Below are positions 15,287 through 21,677 of a DNA stretch of 21,677 bases, piece by piece. The notes beneath the pieces are model-generated. The model made no database searches. It was not told where the DNA came from and saw nothing but the letters and a program-made list of their open reading frames with translations. The stretch is from a virus: IMG/VR virus record IMGVR_UViG_3300028030_000145, positions 1 to 21,677 of that record; one strand, 5' to 3'. Position 1 is the stretch's first letter. Each line of letters begins with the position of its first letter. The translations under genes were made by a program, and so were the position numbers.

Positions 15287-18200
15287 ATGACTTCCGCAGC
15301 CGAAGCCCTCGCCGCATCTCTCGACAAGGCAGGCATCGCCCCCCCGCAAGAGGTTAGCCCGTCCGATGTCGCCGGGTTCGGGGACGTGCTTGAGGAGAAG
15401 TTGCGGGCGGCTGGGTTCACGCCGAAGCCGATCCCTCCATCCAAGCTGGAGTTCGCTCGGGAGCGCATGGCACCCATCGAGCGCGCTGCTGGCAACGTTG
15501 CGAACGCGGCCCAGGGGTTCTCCGAGAACCTCGCAAGCCTGTACGCCTCGGTCCCTGAAACGGCGGGCATGGCGAGCCAAGCCATAGCGGGTTCGCCGAA
15601 CACGCCGGAGATCGTCAGTAGGTTCATGGGGAAACTCGGCGGCCTCGAGCGCGGTTTCGCGGGCAAGATGCGTGAGGCGGCGGCGGTCATGCCTGACTCG
15701 TACTACGTGGAAGGGCAGCCACTCGTTGAACCTGGGTTTGGCACCTCCATCGCACAAGGCTTCGGGTCAGCCGTCGGTTTCATCGCAGGAGGCGAAGCTC
15801 TCGCGGCAACGGGCATCGCTCGCGGGCTCGGAATCGCCGGGCTCGGCGCTCTCGTCGAAGGCGAGTCGATGGTCCGGGAAGCCGAGGCTGCCGGAGCGAA
15901 CACCGAGCAGAAGTGGCTCGCGTGGATGATCGGTGCTGGCGCTGGCGCTACCGAGGCCGTTGGTGCTTCGTCCGTCCTGGCCCCCCTCGACGCCCGCATG
16001 GGCGGGGCGCTCCTGAAGAGACTCGCGGGGTCCAACCTCGCGGTCAAGATGATCGCTGAGGGCACCGAGGAAGGCGCGCAGGAGACCGTGCAGCAGCTCA
16101 TCGAAGACTTCGGGCGGCAGTACGTCGCGCAGTACGGCGAAGACAAGACGTGGAGCGAGATCATCTCCGACGCCACGGAGCAGGGCGCTCCAGCGTGGGT
16201 GGTCGGCGCACTCCTGGGTGGCGCTGTTGACGTTGCCGGAATCCACAAGCAGAAGTCGGACCGCAAGAAGGCCGCGAAGGAAGTCGTCTCCACCATCGGC
16301 GACATCGGCCTCGAAGAAGCCTCGAAGGCAGAAGGCAATGGCAAGGACAAAGACCTCACGCCCTACGCCGCCGTCGAAGCCTTCCGAGCCGACAATCTCA
16401 AAGCCATCGACGCCAAGCTCAAGGCCGCTGAAGGGAAGATCGCAGCCGGTGACGAGTCAGGGACGTGGGCCGAGGAGAAGACGAGGCTTGAGGCGGCACG
16501 GGAAGCCGTGGCAAGCGCAGACACGCACGTTCTCGGTGAGAGCGAAGACCCAGCCGAAGAGAAGCTATCGGGCACCCTGGAGCTTCTCAGGCAGTCTGGG
16601 GCCGATATCCCCAGCGTTATCATGGTGGACTCTGCGGAGAACCTGCCGATCCAAGGCGCGCAGTTCGGGGGCCAGATCCTCCTTGACGCGAGCCGGACCG
16701 AGCAAGTGCTGCAGGGACTCCTCTTCCACGAGGCGTTCCACCACGCGGTTCCGATTGGATCACCGCAGATGCAGGAGCTCGTGGGTACGGCGCGTGAGCA
16801 GTTCCCCGAGTTGACTGAACGGTTGCGTGCGCTCTACATGGCGCGCCTGACTGACGCGGGCCACGGCGACGCCTTCGCACACCTGCCGACCGAGGAGCGT
16901 CTTGCCAAGGAGTTCGAGGAAGCCTTCGCGATTGGCGCGGAGTTGATGCCCGAGCTGATCGACAACACGCTTCGAGACGGGATGGACGCGGAGAAGTTGC
17001 GGACCCAGCCCGGCCTTCGGGGGATGCTCGCCCGCGTGATCGACTACGTGTTCGGCGCGCTGAACAAGTTGGGTATCAACATCAAGACGGGCCGGATGAA
17101 GGAGGTCGCCGCGATCCGCGAGGCCCTCCTAGGCCCCGTGCAGGACTTCGACGGCGACCAGATCGCGGACTTCGTGAAGGCCGTCTCGAAGGCGTACAGC
17201 GGGCTCTCAGAGGAGCAGAAGGCGTCGGCGGCTGAGGAGTTCGGGAAGTCCGACTGGTGGGCGAGCGAGACGCCGCTGCTGGGTGAAGGCCAACGTGAGG
17301 AGCAAGGACCTCTCGCTGGTGTGGCGTCCGAGGACATCCAGGCAGCGCAAGCGGTAGACGTGGACGCGCTTGAGGCCGAGGTCGCAGCGGAAGAAGCGAA
17401 ACCGAAGAAGGCCAAAGCGCCCACGCCGAAGGTGACGGTCCAGGAGCCGATGACTCCGCAGAAGGCTCGCGACGAGATGACGCCCAAGCAGCGCCAACGC
17501 GAGGCCCGTCAACGCAAGCGGCTCCGTAGGCAGATCGACGCAGCGAAGGCTGAAGGCGACACGAAGAAACAGCAGCGGCTTGAGCGCAAACTCGGGCAGA
17601 TCGACCCGCACCGTGGGGCGCGTAGAGTTGAGCCGTCGAAGAGCCAGCAAGCGAAGGACATCGCGGAGTTCGGCAGCGACGAAGAGGCGGTCGGGCGCTT
17701 CTCCATCGCCCCTCAGACCCAACTCGGCTTCTACTCGAACACCGAGGAAGCCTTCGAGAAGATGGTCGCCAAGTCGGGTGCGAAGAAAATCCGAAGCGAC
17801 ATCCTCGTCCAGCGTGTGCTTGCAGCGGGCGGGAACAAAGAAGAGATCGCGTGGATGGGGCTTGCGGACTGGGCAAAGGAGCACCCCGAGAAGCGCATCC
17901 CCGTTGAGGAAGTGCGCGAGTTCATGCGCGAGAACGGGATCGTGGTGGGTGAGAAGTTGCTGGGGGTAGATGCCAAGCACGCCACCTACCAGCTCCCCGG
18001 TGGCGAGAACTACCGCGAGTTGCTGCTCACGCTGCCGGACAAGGGTGGGGCGTGGAACATCGAGGACCGAGACACGGGCGAAGTCCTAGAGAGCCATCTA
18101 TGGAGAGCGCAGGCGGAACACCGGATTGAACCACTAGAGAGGGAGTACACGGGAATCAACCTCCGCATCGCACAGGAGGCTCCTCGTGCAAACTACGACC

Positions 18201-21200
18201 ACGGCCACTATGGTGACACCCCCAACGTCCTTGCGCACGTCCGCTTCAACGAGCGTACAGGCCCTAACGGCGAGCGCGTTCTGTTCATCGAGGAAGTGCA
18301 GAGCGATTGGCACCAGGCCGGGAGGGAAAAGGGGTACGCCGGGATCAGCGCCGACGCACTAGAGGCTGAGTACAAAGTAGACCTGGAAGCGTTCTATTCC
18401 GGCAAGGGCAGCAAGAGTGAAGCCGAGTGGACGAGGCTTTCAGAGCGAGTACGCGAGTACGACGAGCGGGAGAGCAAGCGAAGAAAAGGCGTCCCCGAAG
18501 CCCCGTTCAAGACCGCGTGGGAGAAGCTGTCCTTCCGCCGCATGGTGCGCTGGGCGGCAGAGAACGGCTTCGACACGGTTGCGTGGACGACAGGGGTGCA
18601 GCAGGTTGAGCGGTACGAGACTGAGATGCGCCAGAAGATCGAGAGCATCGAATGGCGTCCAGGCAACGAGGAGTTGACATCGGTTGTGGTGCAGCCCGTC
18701 TCTGGCAGCACGATGACCTTCGAGGTGGATGGCGAGGGCATCGTCAAGGACGCCTCCGTAAATGGCGCGGTAGACAAGCACGCTGCCGAGTTGTTCGGGA
18801 AGTCCATCGCTGCTCGCGTTATCGCAGAGCCCTCGGGTAAGATCGAAGGCGACGACCTCACAATCGGCGGCGAGGGCATGAAGGCCGCCTACGACCAGCG
18901 GCTCGTTGGGATCGCCAACAAACTCGGCAAGCAGTTCGGCGCGAAGGTGGGGAGCATCTCCATCGACGCGGGAGATGGGTTCCGTGTCGAGAAGTACGGA
19001 GACATCTATCGACTAACCGAGAACGGCGTGGTGAAGGCCACGTTCTCGACCGCCGAGGAGGCTTGGGCAAAAGCCGAAGAGATGGGCGGCGCTCCCGTCC
19101 ACGCTCTCCCCGTAACGGAGAAGATGCGCGACTCGGTGATGCAGGGCCAAGCGATGTACTCCATCGCCCCCACAGAGGGCGAAGCGTTCCAGGACGACGG
19201 AGCGCAGCGTGAAGCGAAAATGCTTCGTGTGGTGAATGAGCATGGCGTTGAGGTTGTGCCAGTAATCTACGCCCCAAGCGAAGAGAAGAGGGGCCTTGAG
19301 AAGCGAACGGACGGGCAGATGGTCTTACACGCGAGCGGTGTGTTCGCAAACGACCTAGGGTCCCTAAGGCGCGTTTTGTTCCGCGAGGTTGACAAGTTAC
19401 TGAGTTCACTCCCCGCTGGGGTGTTTGTGCGAACAACGAATAGGAAGGAAGATTATGAGCACCTATCCAACGGCACACATCACGGGTCAACAGACTGGTC
19501 CTCTGGGGGTTTCGAGACAGGCCATGAAGTGATCAAAGAGGGTGGCCTGTCCGTGGCCTTGAGGCTCGAAACTCCAGCAGACTACGCATATCTTGTTAGC
19601 GGCACAGTCGTTGGCGAGGGAACAGATGGCGAACCGTTGCTCGATTCGTCTACGGCTAAACCGGTATCGCGCCTCATGTCGCACACGGACATGGTTAAGC
19701 ATCTCGCAAAGGGCAGGAAGACGCGCTTGCGGGAGATAGGCTTGAGTGAGGATGACGCACGAGCCCTTGCGGTTCAGCCATACCTGAAACTCGTCGACGC
19801 GAGCGACCCCGACATCCGCCGGAGCGTAGAGGCCACCTACGCGCACTCCGAGCTACGCAAGCGAGGGTTTACCCTTGAGCGTAACAGGGGCGGTTCGGCT
19901 TACTTCCAGCGTGGAGGACTATCCGTGCGGGTGTCTGACCATGACGTGCCCATGACTCCTGAGCGTGAACACGCTGCGGCCAACGGCGGGTTCACGTGGG
20001 CGGACTCTGGGTGGAACTTAGTCTTGGACGCCGACACCGACAATGCCGAGATCGACGAGTTCTTGGCGAGGCTAGATTCAGAGCACCCAGCGCCCCCGCA
20101 AGCAACTGGGCAAGTTCGTAAGGCTGCCAAACGTCTCGTGCGAGAGCTGCGTGAAAGCGGTTCTAAGTGGATTCTCCTCGAAGGGTCTGAGACGCCGTGG
20201 TTTGAGTCGCAATACATTCTCGATAGAGCTAATGCGTGGAAACAACTCCTTGATGACGGCTCGCCAAATGCTTTGTTTCGTGCTATCGAGCACACTCTCT
20301 CCAACCCAGAGGCTGCAAACCAGAAGCTGGACATCAGGCGGAGCGTAGCCGGTGACGAGCACGAGACGATTGCCTTCAACCGAGGCTGGGGAGCCGAAGC
20401 CGAGTCCTGGCTTGCTGACTCGCTGATCCACGTCCGCAAACTCCAGAAGTCCCTCTACGTCCCCGAGGGCGCAGATTGGGACGAGCGCGAGGTGCGGAGC
20501 AAAGGGAAGCTCATGCGCGACGTGGATAAGTTCGACGCCGAGTTCGTTCAGCCAATGGTTGAAGCGATGAACGCCGGGGACATCAGCATCGACGAGGCGC
20601 ACCTGTACCTTGCGGCCCTTCACTCGTTGGAGCGGAACGCTACGCTGATCGGTAGGGATGCAGCCCTCGCAAAGCAATGGCAGAAGTACGAAGCGCGGAA
20701 GGCCGAACTCGACATCTGGTCAAAGAAGAAGACCGCGTTCGACAAGTGGAACCGCGAGAAGGCCGATGGGGTCAAGAAGCGCACCGCGCGGCCCGAGAAC
20801 CCAGGGCGCAAGCCTGCGAAGATCGCCAAGCCTCGAAGCAAGCCGAAGGGCTGGAGCACCGAGAAGAAGCCCGGCGCGTGGTTGGCGAAGAGCGAGGCCG
20901 AGCGGGTCATCAGCGACATGATGGCGCGCCCCAACGCCAAGCGCTTCCGCAGGCTCCGCAGGCTGAACCGGAAGATGCACGAGTGGAAGCTGAACCTCAT
21001 CGAAGAGGCGGGGCTCGAGCCGCCCGAAGTGATCGCGAAGATCAAGGCGCTCGGCTGGAAGGATTACGTCCCGATGGTCTCCGTGATGAAGGGCAGACGC
21101 GCCATCGGTCGGCCCAAGGGCTACTCGGTTGGCGGCAAGGACGTTCGCCGCATGGGTGGGCGCAGAAGCGAGCCTGACAACGTGATGGTTGCCGGGATCA

Positions 21201-21677
21201 CGGACGTTCTAAGTGCGCTTGAACGGCGCGAGAAGAACGAGGTGATGAACACCTTCGCCAAGCTCGTCGAGGCCAACCCGGATCCGGGGCTTTGGGAGAC
21301 GGTTGAGGCTTCGCTGGCTGACGTGAAGATGACAAGCCAGGAAGACCTTGAGGCGGGCGTCGAGCCCAACGTCTTCCGCGCCTTGTGGGATGCGAGGATC
21401 GACAAGCGCGATGCCGCTGTGGGCTTCAAGCGCGACGGGAAGCAGCACTTCATCGTGTTCCACCCTCGCGGCAAGCACCTTGCGGAAGCCCTCGATGGTT
21501 CCAACATGGTGGACCTTCGCGGCATCCTTGGGCCGTTCTCGAAGATTAACCGCTACTACGCTGCGGCGAACACGTCCTGGTCGCTGAACTTCATCGTGGA
21601 CAACTTCCGCCGTGACTCCCTCTTGGGTGGCTTGCGCATCGCGCTTGAGCTTTCCACGAAGGACGCGGCGAAGGTTC
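15287..21677 (+). CDS. giant multidomain 'polyvalent' protein, 3' end beyond the window
   Basis: The frame is open from ATG 15287 to the right edge: 2,130 complete codons without a stop. The Shine-Dalgarno is weak and the start lies three bases after the previous stop. In order: a Gly-rich hydrophobic region (about residues 150-192), an EGTEEGAQETVQQLIEDF helix (258 on) and a hydrophobic WVVGALLGGAVDV (304 on); a metallopeptidase-like module with HEAFHH (481-486) and a LAKEFEEAFA helix (539-548); a Lys/Arg-rich linker (about 733-780); RFSIAP (804-809); a conserved region with YRELLLTLP (909), QSDWH (1005), PFKTAW (1073) and WTTGVQQVERY (1100); YSIAP (1291-1295); unassigned modules with EGTDGEPLLD (1444) and SDHDVPMTPERE (1550); a second basic linker (about 1806-1865); and a C-terminal region with INRYYAAANTSWSLNFIVDN. 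This matches phage polyvalent proteins, thought to be injected with the DNA. Confidence 0.85.
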   Translation, partial: MTSAAEALAASLDKAGIAPPQEVSPSDVAGFGDVLEEKLRAAGFTPKPIPPSKLEFARERMAPIERAAGNVANAAQGFSENLASLYASVPETAGMASQAIAGSPNTPEIVSRFMGKLGGLERGFAGKMREAAAVMPDSYYVEGQPLVEPGFGTSIAQGFGSAVGFIAGGEALAATGIARGLGIAGLGALVEGESMVREAEAAGANTEQKWLAWMIGAGAGATEAVGASSVLAPLDARMGGALLKRLAGSNLAVKMIAEGTEEGAQETVQQLIEDFGRQYVAQYGEDKTWSEIISDATEQGAPAWVVGALLGGAVDVAGIHKQKSDRKKAAKEVVSTIGDIGLEEASKAEGNGKDKDLTPYAAVEAFRADNLKAIDAKLKAAEGKIAAGDESGTWAEEKTRLEAAREAVASADTHVLGESEDPAEEKLSGTLELLRQSGADIPSVIMVDSAENLPIQGAQFGGQILLDASRTEQVLQGLLFHEAFHHAVPIGSPQMQELVGTAREQFPELTERLRALYMARLTDAGHGDAFAHLPTEERLAKEFEEAFAIGAELMPELIDNTLRDGMDAEKLRTQPGLRGMLARVIDYVFGALNKLGINIKTGRMKEVAAIREALLGPVQDFDGDQIADFVKAVSKAYSGLSEEQKASAAEEFGKSDWWASETPLLGEGQREEQGPLAGVASEDIQAAQAVDVDALEAEVAAEEAKPKKAKAPTPKVTVQEPMTPQKARDEMTPKQRQREARQRKRLRRQIDAAKAEGDTKKQQRLERKLGQIDPHRGARRVEPSKSQQAKDIAEFGSDEEAVGRFSIAPQTQLGFYSNTEEAFEKMVAKSGAKKIRSDILVQRVLAAGGNKEEIAWMGLADWAKEHPEKRIPVEEVREFMRENGIVVGEKLLGVDAKHATYQLPGGENYRELLLTLPDKGGAWNIEDRDTGEVLESHLWRAQAEHRIEPLEREYTGINLRIAQEAPRANYDHGHYGDTPNVLAHVRFNERTGPNGERVLFIEEVQSDWHQAGREKGYAGISADALEAEYKVDLEAFYSGKGSKSEAEWTRLSERVREYDERESKRRKGVPEAPFKTAWEKLSFRRMVRWAAENGFDTVAWTTGVQQVERYETEMRQKIESIEWRPGNEELTSVVVQPVSGSTMTFEVDGEGIVKDASVNGAVDKHAAELFGKSIAARVIAEPSGKIEGDDLTIGGEGMKAAYDQRLVGIANKLGKQFGAKVGSISIDAGDGFRVEKYGDIYRLTENGVVKATFSTAEEAWAKAEEMGGAPVHALPVTEKMRDSVMQGQAMYSIAPTEGEAFQDDGAQREAKMLRVVNEHGVEVVPVIYAPSEEKRGLEKRTDGQMVLHASGVFANDLGSLRRVLFREVDKLLSSLPAGVFVRTTNRKEDYEHLSNGTHHGSTDWSSGGFETGHEVIKEGGLSVALRLETPADYAYLVSGTVVGEGTDGEPLLDSSTAKPVSRLMSHTDMVKHLAKGRKTRLREIGLSEDDARALAVQPYLKLVDASDPDIRRSVEATYAHSELRKRGFTLERNRGGSAYFQRGGLSVRVSDHDVPMTPEREHAAANGGFTWADSGWNLVLDADTDNAEIDEFLARLDSEHPAPPQATGQVRKAAKRLVRELRESGSKWILLEGSETPWFESQYILDRANAWKQLLDDGSPNALFRAIEHTLSNPEAANQKLDIRRSVAGDEHETIAFNRGWGAEAESWLADSLIHVRKLQKSLYVPEGADWDEREVRSKGKLMRDVDKFDAEFVQPMVEAMNAGDISIDEAHLYLAALHSLERNATLIGRDAALAKQWQKYEARKAELDIWSKKKTAFDKWNREKADGVKKRTARPENPGRKPAKIAKPRSKPKGWSTEKKPGAWLAKSEAERVISDMMARPNAKRFRRLRRLNRKMHEWKLNLIEEAGLEPPEVIAKIKALGWKDYVPMVSVMKGRRAIGRPKGYSVGGKDVRRMGGRRSEPDNVMVAGITDVLSALERREKNEVMNTFAKLVEANPDPGLWETVEASLADVKMTSQEDLEAGVEPNVFRALWDARIDKRDAAVGFKRDGKQHFIVFHPRGKHLAEALDGSNMVDLRGILGPFSKINRYYAAANTSWSLNFIVDNFRRDSLLGGLRIALELSTKDAAKV
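16727..16928 (+). other. HExxH metallopeptidase-like module in the giant protein
   Basis: HEAFH at residues 481-485 fits the zinc-binding HExxH motif, here within GLLFHEAFHHAV. About 60 residues on, LAKEFEEAFAIG offers glutamates (542, 544 or 545) that could serve as the third ligand, as in related phage peptidase modules. Zinc binding and activity are inferred. Confidence 0.6.
18011..19168 (+). other. conserved QSDWH / PFKTAW / WTTG region of the giant protein
   Basis: Residues about 909-1294 carry a string of motifs that I recognise as recurring together in very large phage proteins: YRELLLTLP, NVLAHVRF, IEEVQSDWHQ, PFKTAW, WTTGVQQVERY, an AYDQRLVGIANKLGKQFGAK segment and a closing ALPVTEKMRDSVMQGQ. 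Its biochemical function is not known to me. Histidine, aspartate and tryptophan in QSDWH suggest a possible active site. Confidence 0.55.
21533..21677 (+). other. C-terminal polyvalent-associated region (LPD38-like), cut by the window edge
   Basis: From residue about 2083, PFSKINRYYAAANTSWSLNF and IVDNFRRDSLLGG resemble the helical 'N-x-F-hh-N-hhRD' pattern of the large-polyvalent-protein-associated domain 38, usually close to the C-terminus. The match is from memory of the family, and the region is truncated here. Confidence 0.4.

Noticed and set aside
14410-15690. 426-codon minus-strand open frame
   Set aside because: Ala/Ser-rich low-complexity translation spanning the junction of two plus-strand genes. 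Typical antisense shadow, no start signal or domain.
16218-16814. 198-codon plus-strand open frame in another phase
   Set aside because: Overlaps the giant gene throughout, including its HEAFH module. Ser/Arg-rich translation without structure signals.
20677-21177. 166-codon plus-strand open frame in another phase
   Set aside because: Out-of-frame reading of the Lys-rich linker of the giant gene. Composition is Arg/Glu/Ala repeats as expected from a shifted frame.
1-21677. tRNA genes, CRISPR arrays, insertion sequences, integrase or attachment sites
   Set aside because: None was seen. There is no repeated spacer array, transposase or recombinase motif, and the gaps between genes are too short to hold a tRNA.

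Overview
The window is one block of tailed-phage (or prophage) structural genes. All genes lie on the + strand and are packed almost end to end. The DNA is GC-rich: ordinary 60-base lines counted by hand give about 62-67% GC. I see no integrase, replication, lysis, tRNA, CRISPR or clearly bacterial gene, so neither the host nor the lifestyle (lytic or temperate) can be read from it. There is no tape-measure gene, sheath gene or long run of tail genes. There are short-tail 'nozzle'-like proteins and an ejection-type gene cluster, so the layout suggests a podovirus.

Layout, left to right: the tail end of an upstream gene (3-149); the large terminase (133-1725); the portal protein (1722-3518); a small FmdB-like protein (3518-3832); a probable scaffold (3829-4767); the major capsid protein (4805-5971); a probable capsid decoration protein (5990-6463); a strong hairpin (6481-6512); a probable head-tail adaptor (6537-7511); a small unknown (7512-7862); a 1004-residue tail protein carrying a LamG-type lectin-like domain (7862-10876); a small beta-rich structural protein (10880-11338); a nozzle-like beta-propeller protein (11335-12849); a small coiled-coil protein (12846-13091); two probable internal or ejection proteins (13088-13648 and 13652-15283); and a giant gene opening at 15287 that is still open at the right edge, with 2,130 codons visible.

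Most neighbours overlap by 1 or 4 bases (ATGA, TAATG, TGATG, GTGA), so one long transcript with coupled translation is likely. Clear Shine-Dalgarno sites stand out in front of the capsid, decoration and adaptor genes. No stretch over 75 bases lies outside a gene.

The most striking object is the giant gene. It looks like a phage 'polyvalent protein': a chain of unrelated modules in one polypeptide, presumably packed in the virion and injected with the DNA. Visible modules are a glycine-rich hydrophobic N-terminal region, an HEAFH metallopeptidase-like module, a conserved YRELLLTLP/QSDWH/PFKTAW/WTTG region, a stretch of lower GC content with unassigned modules, and a C-terminal region resembling domains usually found at the end of such proteins. 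Short motifs (FSIAP/YSIAP and DIRRSV, two copies each) recur at or near the apparent module boundaries.
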